Below, in pieces: positions 45,373 through 53,904 of a stretch of 64,000 nucleotides of DNA. The DNA comes from Sphingobacterium mizutaii. GTDB lineage: Bacteria; Bacteroidota; Bacteroidia; Sphingobacteriales; Sphingobacteriaceae. The translations under genes and the position numbers were made by a program. Location: assembly GCF_900187125.1 (NCBI RefSeq), contig NZ_LT906468.1, positions 186,001 through 250,000 of the forward strand, written 5' to 3'. The notes below the pieces were generated by a model. That model saw only the letters and a list, made by a program, of their open reading frames with translations, did no database searches and was not told the origin of the DNA. Numbering within the stretch: position 1 is the first letter of the stretch; each line of letters starts with the position of its first letter.

Positions 45373-46032
45373 GCGGATGAGTTTGAAAACCTTTCCCCTT
45401 ATAACTATGGAATGAACAATCCCATCTTGATGATTGATCCAGATGGAATGGCTCCAGATTCTACATTGATTGGAGGGATAATTGAAACGATTACTGTTTG
45501 GGGCAATAAAAAAGCTTCAGGAACATTTTTAAATATAGGATTATTTTCTGCAGCAAATGTGTATGGAGATGAAGGGCTGAACAAATTAAGACCTGAGACG
45601 AATTTTGATGTTTTAACTGCATATTTCACATATGTTGGGAAAGTTGTGACGCACTCTCAGAGCGGAAAACCTGAAGGAGGGAAAGTCCCATTTAAGAACA
45701 ATATGTCAAGGAGTATTTTAAAGTTTGCTAGTAGGGTAAGCACCCAAAAAATGACTAGACATATCAAAGCCAGCGCCCCTAACAACAAATCTTATTTTGA
45801 CAAGATTGAAGATGCACAATCGGTTTTGGATGCTTATAATACAGGTAATTACAGACTAATAAGTGAAAATGTCTCTCAAAATACCGTTGTTATTCAAGTT
45901 AAACATGTTACCGGTACATTTATTAATGTCGGAAATCCTAACGGGTTACCTGATCTTAAAATGCCTAGTCAGAAATTTATGATTCACTCAACATCCGCGC
46001 CTAAAGTTGTACCCGTAAATCCTAATAAATAA
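42631..46032 (+). CDS. Secreted RHS polymorphic toxin with type-50-like RNase tip
   Basis: The 1133-residue protein is identical to the RHS protein at 37021 over its first ~515 residues (signal peptide, DUF6443-like unit, YD repeats) and slightly divergent up to [13 protein letters not shown]. The tip (about 200 residues) first has a linker DSTLIGGIIETITVWGNKKA, also found in the orphan tip at 47760. A C-terminal domain with RHIKAS...SYFDKIEDAQSVLDAY, IQVKHVTGTFINVG and QKFMIHSTSAPKVVPVNP follows. This resembles polymorphic toxin type 50, predicted RNases. It overlaps the immunity gene by 1 bp. Because its companion gene is truncated, it may depend on the companion at 33589 for assembly. Confidence 0.8.
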   Translation: MKRLLNLILLGSVSLCSHAQDVDLELSSYNGTATSYSALNSITLKPGFHIPSGKNVHLFVQGSPNVVSGLTASQNYVLTRTFRKPVKVADLSLIRPIGDENRTVQYLDGLGRAVQTVAVMASPTYKDIVQHIEYDGLGRQTRRYLPYAEQSSDNGSFKAAARTNQGNFYKSTRWDAHVAEIDSPFAVTVFDNSPLNRVLQQGAPGLPWQPVAVRGTATTTGRTVVSEYGTNSSVSTTRDTVRLWAVSSGGASAPSLYPTGKLYRTTVKDENWVSSNGRAGTIDEYRDFQDRVVLKRVWETSSKFLDTYYVYDDLGDLRYVVPPGIKGTSIAESSANFAELVYGYRYDDRRRLVEKKVPGKGWEYIVYNRNDQPVLSQDAMQRTRKEWSYTKYDAFGRVTSTGLYINTNTAQVSRAQVQAVVDVHTGPLWETRSGADYPTTTFPTTGTGITVKPLVVNYYDRYDFTGATTLGPPPTGIGRSDKTRTLLTGMRVYREDGSTSLLTINYYDDRARLVQAVSENHLGGTDVVTNSYLFSGEVETSRHVHRASAGGAATTLLTTSSYDHVGRPLQTRKKVNSQVEVVLSNNEYNQIGQLRRKGLHSENNGTNYMTIVDYDYNERGWGKRIASKELAITLNYQDAGTVQYNGNISRQQWRHGSDALSTFSYGYDRLNRLTNGTSSGAPGMSEVLDYDDMGNIKSLNRDGQATTYSYLNSGRSNRLDRLTGGFIGSTPKVYSYDLNGNATVDRLGTAFSYNHLNLPKTASRTGVSVSYGYDALGTKLQKYSDVGGIRTTRDYIRGIEYKKEETGFQVIDLILTEEGYLQNSSGTYIFHYNLTDHLGNVRAVIRKGSTETASVIVQKQDYYPFGKTKAIVTGGINRYLYNGKEKQEELGDQLDYGARFYDAEVGRWNVVDPLADEFENLSPYNYGMNNPILMIDPDGMAPDSTLIGGIIETITVWGNKKASGTFLNIGLFSAANVYGDEGLNKLRPETNFDVLTAYFTYVGKVVTHSQSGKPEGGKVPFKNNMSRSILKFASRVSTQKMTRHIKASAPNNKSYFDKIEDAQSVLDAYNTGNYRLISENVSQNTVVIQVKHVTGTFINVGNPNGLPDLKMPSQKFMIHSTSAPKVVPVNPNK

Positions 46033-46334
46033 TGATAGATTTAAATAGAGTAAGATTATCATTGCATAGAGCCCTATTATTTAACATACTATGTTCTGTT
46101 AGATTTATTTTTGTAAAAGTCATTGGAAACAAATTAATTTTAACGGTTTATAGTGATGTTGAATTTAGTTTGGTTGAAAAAGATGTTTATTATTCAGTGA
46201 TAGGGGAAGTTACAGGAGATTTCGTAGAGTTGGATGACTCAATTTCAGAATTGAATTTAGTAGTATCTCAAGTTAATTTTGAGAAATTAGCAACCAACAA
46301 TATCGGCGATTTAATTTATGCAAGATACGAATGA
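46032..46334 (+). CDS. Probable cytoplasmic immunity protein of the type-50-like toxin
   Basis: The 100-residue protein lacks a signal peptide. Its pattern RLSLHRALLFNI...RFIFVKVIGNKLILTVYSD...EKDVYYSVIGEVTGDF matches a small family I recall beside RNase-type polymorphic toxins: conserved RALL early, an aspartate-strand, and a final EV..DF. The start shares one base with the toxin stop. A cytoplasmic immunity protein fits a toxin that must act on RNA inside the cell. The exact Pfam name is not certain. Confidence 0.65.
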   Translation: MIDLNRVRLSLHRALLFNILCSVRFIFVKVIGNKLILTVYSDVEFSLVEKDVYYSVIGEVTGDFVELDDSISELNLVVSQVNFEKLATNNIGDLIYARYE

Positions 46335-46356
46335 GATGACGCTATAAGGATCACCA

Positions 46357-47100
46357 TTGGTTGATCCCAATAGGCAGTACGATTACGGAGCGAGGTTCTA
46401 TGATGCGGAGATCGGACGCTGGAACGTCGTGGATCCGCTGGCAGAGAAGATGAGGAGACACAGTCCCTATAATTATGTATTCAATAATCCGATGCGATTT
46501 ATTGATCCTGATGGCATGATACCTGATGACTATGGATTGGATGAAGCAGGCAATATTATATTTCTAAGGGAGACCAAAGATAAAACAGATAGGTTAATCG
46601 TATTGGATAAGAACAAACGCGAAACGGAAAAATCTATCGAGGTGGAAGAAGGTATTTTGAATAATGAAAAGAAAGCTATCTCATCCAGTGGAAAAGAATA
46701 TTCTTATTTTAGTGTTAAAGGTGATAAACAGGCTACAGAACTTTTTGAATTTGTAGCTAATAACTCGAAAGTTGAATGGGGACATGTGAAATATGAAAAG
46801 GAATCTAATTATCTATCTACCAGTAATAAGGGAAATTTCGAGGTTGGAGCGAACCATCTGGCGAAAGGGCTCGGGGAAAAGCGTAAATTAATACGCGAAG
46901 TGAATCATAGCCACCCTAATTCAATTCAAGGGCCAAGTGGATACGGTACAGCTACACAAAACAGAAAAACGGGGGACAAAGCAACCGCTGTATTTATTAA
47001 TTCTTTTTCTTCTAAAACATTATTACATGTTTACATTCCGAAAACTGGAATGTATATTCGTTTTGACCCTGAAAAAGTGTACGAACCCAAAAATCGCTAA
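46357..47100 (+). CDS. Orphan RHS tip cassette, second JAB-like toxin
   Basis: The frame starts (TTG at 46357) inside the end of an RHS core, [20 protein letters not shown], then hinge and a tip close to that of the 37021 toxin: [50 protein letters not shown]. The metal-site HxHP...PS pattern is intact, but most of the tip has diverged from the first copy. No signal peptide, promoter or full core is present, so it is probably silent storage that can be joined to the RHS gene by recombination over the GARFYD...RWNVVDP region. An immunity gene follows by 2 bp. Confidence 0.75.
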   Translation: MVDPNRQYDYGARFYDAEIGRWNVVDPLAEKMRRHSPYNYVFNNPMRFIDPDGMIPDDYGLDEAGNIIFLRETKDKTDRLIVLDKNKRETEKSIEVEEGILNNEKKAISSSGKEYSYFSVKGDKQATELFEFVANNSKVEWGHVKYEKESNYLSTSNKGNFEVGANHLAKGLGEKRKLIREVNHSHPNSIQGPSGYGTATQNRKTGDKATAVFINSFSSKTLLHVYIPKTGMYIRFDPEKVYEPKNR

Positions 47101-47102
47101 TT

Positions 47103-47606
47103 ATGAAATATCTGTTTTTGATATTATTGTGGAGTTGTAACATCCAGACTAAGGTTTGTTTTTTAACTCCGAAAGAGCCCAAGATCGAAGCTGAGATTGT
47201 TAAAACTGTTTTTGAGCATTTAGAGGAAAATTCTATTTTGGAAAAAAGTGTAATAGTCCTAAATATAAACAATATTGATGATACTTATGAGATAAAGGCT
47301 ACAGGGCTCGAAAAAGAAGAATTAAGATGGTACCTAGAAGGTAAAAGGGAAAGGTTGTTTGGGTATACTGATTTTAATAGAATTCCGGTAATGATTTATG
47401 GAAACAGTGCCCATAAATTTTATAATAAAACTAAAGATAAGACGTCATTTGATTTTTTAATTCCTTACAAACATACAAAAGAGAAAAATAAAGGGAAGAT
47501 AGCAGATGAACCTGAAATATTTGAACCAATGGTCTGGGTTTATATTTATCATGATGATAAGTTTGAGCTATTGGTGAATGAAATGGCATTGCCTTTTTTG
47601 AATTAA
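47103..47606 (+). CDS. Probable immunity lipoprotein of the orphan JAB-like tip
   Basis: The 167-residue protein starts with a very short hydrophobic stretch and a cysteine (MKYLFLILLWSCN), which fits a lipoprotein signal. The rest is mixed alpha/beta with many lysines and ends PMVWVYIYHDDKFELLVNE. It follows the orphan tip with a 2-bp gap. It shows no visible similarity to the immunity candidate of the first JAB-like toxin, so the tip/immunity pairs have diverged together. Role assigned by position. Confidence 0.6.
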   Translation: MKYLFLILLWSCNIQTKVCFLTPKEPKIEAEIVKTVFEHLEENSILEKSVIVLNINNIDDTYEIKATGLEKEELRWYLEGKRERLFGYTDFNRIPVMIYGNSAHKFYNKTKDKTSFDFLIPYKHTKEKNKGKIADEPEIFEPMVWVYIYHDDKFELLVNEMALPFLN

Positions 47607-47609
47607 CTA

Positions 47610-48467
47610 CAGGATTATTATGCCATTGTCAAGACCAGGGCTATTGTAACCGGAGGGATAAACAACTTTCTTTACAATGGCAAGGAGCGACAATCAGAGC
47701 GGGGAGACCAACTGGACTACAGTGCAAGGTTTTATGACCCGGAGATCGGACGGTGAAACGTGGTGGATCCGCTAGGGGAAGCGTTTGAAAGTTATACGTC
47801 ATATATTTATGGAAATAATAGTCCGATTAGATACAGTGATCCTACTGGAATGGCTGCAACCGATTCTACCTTATTTGGAGGTATAATTAAAACGGTTACT
47901 GTTTGGGGTAATAAAAAAGCATCTGGAACATTCTTGAATATTGGGATGTGGTCGGTCGTTAACGCATTTGGGTTTGATTATGCATTTGAAAAGGGAATTA
48001 ATCCAGAAACAAATTTTGATGTATTGTTTGCAATTACTACAAGCACAACTAAAATAGTTGCTTTAAGTCAAGGAAATAAACCAAGTGCAGAACCTAGGCC
48101 AAGGAATATAAAAATTCCCCTACTTAATAATTCTATACCCAAACGACTTGCAAGAGTAATTCCTGCAAATATTAAAGGAAATACACTAGGTGCTCCTGGA
48201 TTAAAGGATGTATTTGTGACAGCTGCAGAAGATATAAAAGGACTAAATGCTTCTCAAATTGCTGAAAAATTGACAATTCCTAAATCTGTGTCGGATTTTT
48301 TAGTTATTGAATTTGATACTCCCAGCTCAGGTCTCTCATCACCAATAAATCGCGACAATCCAGGGTTTATAGGTTTTGGCTTAACGGAAGGAGGAGCAAG
48401 AGAATTTACAATACCTAATCAACAAAACGTGAAAACACAACTAACGCTTATGATGAAGATCTATTAA
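47610..48467 (+). pseudogene. Orphan RHS tip cassette, type-10-like toxin, with nonsense codon in the core end
   Basis: From 47610 the frame reads the end of an RHS core ([34 protein letters not shown]). A TGA at 47754-47756 stands where all other copies have the tryptophan of GRWNVVDP. After this, 47760-48467 (235 codons) is open: NVVDPLGEAFES, a linker DSTLFGGIIKTVTVWGNKKA shared with the 42631 toxin, and a tip with QIAEKLTIPKSVSDFLVIEF, SSGLSSPINRDNPGFIGFG and GGAREFTIPN. This resembles polymorphic toxin type 10. It can be expressed only if a start at the GTG 47760 is used. Probably a stored tip. Confidence 0.65.
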
Positions 48468-48832
48468 ATGCTTTTGATAAAAGTGAAATAATTAAAACTA
48501 AAATTCCATTTGAATTAGAGGTAAATCAACTAGAAGCAATCCCTTTAGAGCAAGATAAAGCAAAAATGATTTGGGATGCTTGGTATGAAAAATACTCTGT
48601 TTTCAAAATTAATCCTGAAACCAATGAATATGAAGACGTTTCACTGCAAATTCTTGACTCATGTTATTTCAGAGCAAAAAGGAGCAATAACTATAAGGAA
48701 TTAATCAATAGAATTGATTTTTATAAAGAAATTGTCAAACATAAAATTGAAACGTTTCCAATTAAAATTAATCCAGAATATCAGGGTGAAGAATACCCTA
48801 ATAAAATATTTGTAAATTACACCAATAAATAA
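48419..48832 (+). pseudogene. Probable immunity gene of the type-10-like tip, 5' end lost
   Basis: A frame open from 48419 without an early ATG reads TTNAYDEDLLNAFDKSEIIK, PFELEVNQLEAIPL, then WDAWYEKYSVFKINPETNEY and a helical end; the first ATG is at 48566 (88 codons). It overlaps the end of the tip frame by ~50 bp. Position suggests the cognate immunity protein, with its start lost by an indel. If translated from 48566, a third of the protein would be missing. Confidence 0.45.
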
Positions 48833-49174
48833 AAAAGCTAATATCATTTTGTATGAACAATAATGACACTAGCATATTTGACCTAAATTTGTATTCTATC
48901 TTTAAAACCTAGGTTAAACATGCATGTTTCAGGAACCCTTGGATCGATGGAAAGTGGACTGAGGACTAAATATTATTGAAAAGCCAACAAAAATGTGGCA
49001 ATTATGGGACTGGAATTCAATTTCCTCATTCTGGTTTTTGGGTTTGCATGTATATGGTCGTTTTCTGCGACAAAAATAATGGATTCAATAATTGAAGATA
49101 TTTCATGTCATATAGTGTCTCAAAATGTTGTTTCACAAATCTATGTTTCATAAATTAGCTTATCAATCGTTTTT
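48833..49174. other. Intergenic region before the resolvase, no gene seen
   Basis: No coding frame is supported in these 342 bases. The end (about 49110-49165) has repeated TGTTTCA units, which might be part of a resolvase res/crossover site, but no clear dyads were found. Confidence 0.35.
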
Positions 49175-49765
49175 ATGAAAATAGGATATGCTAGGGTAAG
49201 TACCCAAGATCAAAACTTAGACATGCAGATCGATGCATTGAAAAATGCTGGCTGCGAAATCGTATTTGAAGAAAAGATTTCCGGAAAATCGAAATAACGC
49301 CCAGAGCTTAAGAAACTCTTCGAAAAATTAAGAAAAGATGATACTGTTGTCGTGTGGAAATTAGATCGTCTCGGTAGATCTCTAAAAGACCTAATTGATC
49401 TAATCACAAAAATGCAACATCTTGATGTGAACTTTCTCAGCATACAAGACGGAATTAATACAAATACGGCTACAGGTCGATTTACATTTAACATTTTCGC
49501 TTCGCTAGCTGAGTTCGAGAGAGAAATTATTTCCGAAAGAACTAAGGCCGGTTTAATTTCAGCCAGAGCACGTGGTCGAAAGGGGGGGAGACCACCTGGA
49601 TATGGTAAAGAAACTATGAAGAAGATAAAGGCAGTGAAAACATTATATGATGCTAGCGATAGCCCCTCTGTGCAAGATATAGCCGACAGTCTGAAAATAA
49701 GTCGAGCAACGTGTTACCGGTATTTAAAGGCACATGACAAAATGGATAATGATCTTAATAAATAA
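49175..49765 (+). pseudogene. Serine recombinase (resolvase/invertase), with nonsense codon 41
   Basis: The ATG at 49175 begins [20 protein letters not shown], with the catalytic serine at residue 9. Codon 41 (49295-49297) is TAA, where the family usually has glutamate after GKSK. The frame then continues with RPELKKLFEKLRKDD, VVWKLDRLGRS, FNIFASLAEFERE, RGRKGGRPPGY and a C-terminal HTH (PSVQDIADSLKISRATCYRYL), a full-length product of ~196 residues but for the stop. Internal restart would give a protein lacking the catalytic serine. The gene borders the defence island and may have moved it. Confidence 0.8.
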
Positions 49766-49794
49766 ACAATTATTTGTATATTTTTGAAGAAGAT

Positions 49795-52134
49795 ATGGGA
49801 AATTTCAAAGACTTAACTTTCTGGACAAAAAATCTGGGCCATCTGCCCGTACATTTAATACCGTTGGTTGAAAGCAAATTTATAATGTTGAATGGTGTTA
49901 CTGGAAATTTTTGTCTTGATGTGTCAGAAGAAGAGGGATCTATGGATTCGTATTTTTCAGAGTCTTGGTCCAGTAATACTAAAAACTATCTCTATATCAA
50001 AGATGAAACTGCAAATCTATATAACTGGAGCAATCCGAATAGAGTTGAGGAAATACCCTTAAAAGCAATTGGAAACAACTTAGAGAAGTTCTACGAGTAT
50101 CTTGTATCAAAAAGTCACAAATCAGATAAAGATATTGTACCCAAAATAATAGATATATTTAAACAGTTCAGGACTTTAACTTCTGAATATCAAAATCCGA
50201 CGCAAGCTTTAGACTTGCTATTTATACTTCTAGCAAGTTTAGAAGACGATCTATCTGAATTAGACAAAAATAAATGGAATATATCAGACATTACCATACC
50301 TAATAATTTTGATGCTTTTGTCGAACGATTTAAAACAAATGCTGGGCATTTAAAGCCCAATTTAGGGCTAATACTAAGACATAGTTCTGGAGCAATATTT
50401 CAGGAGGCGCAAAAGGAAGTTATGTTTTTTGATAGCCAAATGGATCTTTTTGGCACTTATTCTTCTTCTGTAAAGACAAAAAATCTTGCCTACTCAAGTA
50501 TACATTACACACCATCATATTTAGCAAGGTCTATTGTTGAAAACGTATTGAAAAATATTGACTCGACTAAAACGGACTTGATTAAAATATTAGATCCTGC
50601 CTGTGGATCCGGGGAATTTCTAATAGAAGTACTTAAACAATTAGCTGAAGTACGTTACCATGGAAATATAACCATCCATGGTTTTGACAGCTCACAAACG
50701 GCCATTAATACTACCAGATTTTTGTTGAGCTATGAAAAACGATCCATATGGAAAGAAAGGCTATCTTTTGAAGTTAACATAGTTGATGATTCTTTATTGG
50801 AACGTTGGGATAATGATTATTCTATAATTGTAATGAATCCGCCCTTTGCGTCATGGGAACATCTAGGAACAAAAAAAAGTCGGGAAGCGGTAAGGATGAT
50901 ACTAAATTCAAACTTTACCGGGAGACCAAATCAAGCAAGTGCCTTTTTTTACAAAGCGGTGTTGCATTTGGCAGAAGGAGGTTGTGTTGGAAGTGTAATA
51001 CCTTCTTCTATACTTACTTACAGCGCATACGATCGATTGAGGAAGGAAGTGTTTGAAACGATTAATATTGACTTGTTAGCTAAACTTGGAAATTTTGTGT
51101 TTGAAGATGCACTAACTGATGTAAGCATGTTTGTAGGTCACAAACCTAAAACACAAGACACTATTCCAACTCTGCTGTGGACTAGAAATGAAAAGGGAAT
51201 AGTTCATAATGCTCTTAGAGAGTTACGAAAAATACAATACTCTACTGGGGGAAGTAAGGATCAAGTTGATTTCAGCATATTTAAGCCTGACACGTTTCCA
51301 GTAATTGAGGATAGCTGGAAAGCAGTATCATTTAAAGAGCATAGTCTTATAAAATCTTTAAAACTATATGTTATAAATGGAAAGCTCGTTAAACTTGGTG
51401 ATTTATTTGATGTTCAACAGGGTATTCGAACAGGTAATAATAACATATTTAAAATTTCAGGAAACGATTATCAAAATCTTCCTGATAATGAAAAAATATA
51501 CTTTAGACCCGTAACAGATAATGAATCAATTTCCAACGGTTATCTTAAAAAGTCATTTTACACATGGTACCCTTATGATATTAATGGGCTGACTATCAAT
51601 ACTGAATTGGATTTCTTGGAAAAAGCACCAAATTATTATGCGAAGGTAATTGGCTTTAAAGAGATATTATCCAACAGAGCAAGAAAAGATGAAACAAACT
51701 GGTGGCAATTAAGTGAACATAGGGCATGGCAAAGAAATAAAGCTACAAAGCTGATATCTACAGAGTTTGGAAATTCCAGTTCGTTTGCTATCGATAAGAG
51801 TGGTGACTTTGTAGTAGAAAGAGGCTACGCTTGGCAGTCTAAATATAAATTTGATAGTGAAGATCTTTACTTTTATTTATCTCTTTTTTCAAGCAACTTT
51901 TTCGACAAATTACTCTCTATTTATTCTCGACAACTTGCTGGCGGTAGATGGTATGATCTGGGCAAAAAGCACACAAAACAGATTCCGATACCTAATGTTA
52001 GAGATCACTTGGTTAAGGAGAGTCCAATGTATTCAAAGATGGTTGAAATTGGTAGACTCTTATCTGATGGCGATACATATGTTAAATCCATATTAGATGA
52101 CATTGTAATAAATTACTATCCTAATGATTTGTGA
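49795..52134 (+). CDS. N6-adenine DNA methyltransferase with TaqI-like C-terminal region
   Basis: The start is placed at the ATG of MGNFKDLTFW; a TTG seven codons earlier is possible. The ~779-residue protein has motif I ILDPACGSGEFLIEVL (about 271-286), motif IV VMNPPFASWEHLG (about 345), and after it a helical unit. The C-terminal part has KLGDLFDVQQGIRTGNNNIF and PIPNVR, typical of the target-recognition region of TaqI/Eco57I-type enzymes. No nuclease motif was found in the N-terminal 230 residues. It may be the modification part of a BREX/type IIG-like or unknown system. The next gene starts in its stop codon (TGATG). Confidence 0.8.
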   Translation: MGNFKDLTFWTKNLGHLPVHLIPLVESKFIMLNGVTGNFCLDVSEEEGSMDSYFSESWSSNTKNYLYIKDETANLYNWSNPNRVEEIPLKAIGNNLEKFYEYLVSKSHKSDKDIVPKIIDIFKQFRTLTSEYQNPTQALDLLFILLASLEDDLSELDKNKWNISDITIPNNFDAFVERFKTNAGHLKPNLGLILRHSSGAIFQEAQKEVMFFDSQMDLFGTYSSSVKTKNLAYSSIHYTPSYLARSIVENVLKNIDSTKTDLIKILDPACGSGEFLIEVLKQLAEVRYHGNITIHGFDSSQTAINTTRFLLSYEKRSIWKERLSFEVNIVDDSLLERWDNDYSIIVMNPPFASWEHLGTKKSREAVRMILNSNFTGRPNQASAFFYKAVLHLAEGGCVGSVIPSSILTYSAYDRLRKEVFETINIDLLAKLGNFVFEDALTDVSMFVGHKPKTQDTIPTLLWTRNEKGIVHNALRELRKIQYSTGGSKDQVDFSIFKPDTFPVIEDSWKAVSFKEHSLIKSLKLYVINGKLVKLGDLFDVQQGIRTGNNNIFKISGNDYQNLPDNEKIYFRPVTDNESISNGYLKKSFYTWYPYDINGLTINTELDFLEKAPNYYAKVIGFKEILSNRARKDETNWWQLSEHRAWQRNKATKLISTEFGNSSSFAIDKSGDFVVERGYAWQSKYKFDSEDLYFYLSLFSSNFFDKLLSIYSRQLAGGRWYDLGKKHTKQIPIPNVRDHLVKESPMYSKMVEIGRLLSDGDTYVKSILDDIVINYYPNDL

Positions 52135-52778
52135 TGCTTAGTATAAAAAATGTTATCCACACCATTAACAAAGCATTAGGTCCATTTTTTATTAAAGGAG
52201 AAGGTGGAAATTTTGTTTTGTCTGCCTATAAATCATCTGGAACTTACAGATTAACGGTTTCTGAGTTTAGCTCAGATGCTTACAATGATTATGGAAATGA
52301 CGGTGAAACCGTGAAAGTTGTAAAATGGTTTAGCGATTACTGGTTATTTGTTGAATTGAATTTTAAATATCCGAAAGGTGTGTTATTAACTGTATCCGTA
52401 TTCCAGGGTGAGGAAGACGATAACTATAAAAACCAATTATTTAGAGCAGAGTGGGATGATTATGGAGATAATAATATGAATCATCCACAACCTCACTGGC
52501 ATTTTCTTCGGAATAGAAATATTGATGATACGGTTTCTGACTTTGTCGAATTTGTTTCGTCTGAATTTGGAGACAGTTTTACCGACATGATCGCTGAAGA
52601 AAAACGTAGGTCGGTAGATCTCAGTAAGTTTCATTTTGCAATGAATGCAGATTGGAATAATACGGACAGGCATATTCATTTAATAGATAATGAAAAAACA
52701 TTGGGACGTTGGTTCGGGGGCTTATTAGCATATCTTCGTACAGAACTAAAATTTATTGATAGCCGGCGTGGCATGTAG
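52134..52778 (+). CDS. Unknown protein coupled to the N6-methyltransferase
   Basis: The start is the ATG that overlaps the methylase stop (TGATG), so translation is coupled. The ~214-residue protein has beta-rich N-terminal and helical C-terminal parts and the unusual run HPQPHWHFL near residue 118, a possible metal or nucleic-acid site. Many acidic residues are found. No family is recognised. Its tight linkage to the methylase suggests a joint role, perhaps the effector or specificity part of a restriction-type system; this is inference. Confidence 0.6.
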   Translation: MLSIKNVIHTINKALGPFFIKGEGGNFVLSAYKSSGTYRLTVSEFSSDAYNDYGNDGETVKVVKWFSDYWLFVELNFKYPKGVLLTVSVFQGEEDDNYKNQLFRAEWDDYGDNNMNHPQPHWHFLRNRNIDDTVSDFVEFVSSEFGDSFTDMIAEEKRRSVDLSKFHFAMNADWNNTDRHIHLIDNEKTLGRWFGGLLAYLRTELKFIDSRRGM

Positions 52779-52815
52779 GATGTCAAACTTGTATAACTTT
52801 TAGCTTGCCAATAAC

Positions 52816-53904
52816 ATGAAGACTATATATTTTGATGAATCTGGATTTACAGGATATAATTATCTAGATCCTCAACAGCCTTTATTTGCTATAACAAGCA
52901 CGGATATAGAACCAGATCTTGCCGAATATATTCTCAAACGATCATTCCCAAAGTACCAGTCTGAAGAGTATAAATTCTCAAATATTGTAAATTCGAAGAA
53001 TGAAATATATTTGACCACGTTCGCAAAAGAACTTAAACCTTATATAGTTCGATGCTTATCTTTTACGATAGATAAAAGATTCGCCATGTTGATAAAAATG
53101 ATTGAATATTTTATCGAACCATTAGCTAATAGTTCTGGTACAGCTTTTTATAAAGATGGATTTAACGTTAAATTTGCAAATTATGTATATGTAGGACTTA
53201 CTACCATCTCAAAAATTGACGTATATGACGATGTCCTCGCGACATACCAACAGTTCAGTAGAAATGCTTCTAAAGACAGCTTGAAGATACTATTACAAAA
53301 CCTTAAAGATATAAGAGATAAAACTGTTTTTGAAGTCGCAACATTGATTGATCAAATGATTGAAGGTGCAAGAGTTGTAGAACGATTTGTAAACTTCGAT
53401 ACTTACAAGAAAACCAACGACTTGCAGTTAGCAACAATGTTGGGATTAGTCGGGCGTTGGAGACAACGGTCTGATGAAGATTTTGAGATTATCCATGACA
53501 AATCATCTAATTTCTATCGAAATTTAGACGTTTGGAAATCTATAACTAAACCAGACGTTCCGGAATTTATTCATCCCCTACCTGATGGTACATCGGTAAA
53601 GTTTCCTTTAAAAATTGTAGATACTAAAAGTGAGGATTCTAAGATCAATCGCTCTATTCAGTTGTGTGATATCATAGCTGGTTTTATAACTCAGAGATCA
53701 AAGATTCAAAGTGGTCTTGTTAGAAACAAGGAAGTTTATGCTGAAGCACTTAAACTAGGCTTGGGAGAATTAACTGCAACAGGTATACATCCTGGATATG
53801 ATTTTCCAACCTTTCCGCCACCAAGAAAAACTAAACATGACCATGTTGATATTATGTCTTCATTGATTTCTTCAAGTTCTCAAAACCCAAATGATCAAAA
53901 TTGA
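52816..53904 (+). CDS. DUF3800 family protein
   Basis: The 362-residue protein starts with MKTIYFDESGFTG, the DESG signature of DUF3800, a family with an RNase H-like fold pattern: an early aspartate, a glutamate, then conserved carboxylates further on. The C-terminal half has QLCDIIAGFITQR, where D and the following residues match the second family motif. DUF3800 proteins are common in defence islands and beside transposons, and are thought to be nucleases. It follows the coupled methylase/unknown pair by 37 bp and overlaps the GIY-YIG remnant by 14 bp. Catalytic role not established. Confidence 0.75.
   Translation: MKTIYFDESGFTGYNYLDPQQPLFAITSTDIEPDLAEYILKRSFPKYQSEEYKFSNIVNSKNEIYLTTFAKELKPYIVRCLSFTIDKRFAMLIKMIEYFIEPLANSSGTAFYKDGFNVKFANYVYVGLTTISKIDVYDDVLATYQQFSRNASKDSLKILLQNLKDIRDKTVFEVATLIDQMIEGARVVERFVNFDTYKKTNDLQLATMLGLVGRWRQRSDEDFEIIHDKSSNFYRNLDVWKSITKPDVPEFIHPLPDGTSVKFPLKIVDTKSEDSKINRSIQLCDIIAGFITQRSKIQSGLVRNKEVYAEALKLGLGELTATGIHPGYDFPTFPPPRKTKHDHVDIMSSLISSSSQNPNDQN

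Noticed and set aside
33589..46032. T9SS cargo status of the RHS proteins
   Set aside because: The C-terminal ends are toxin tips; none has the Ig-like T9SS sorting domain with its usual terminal motifs.
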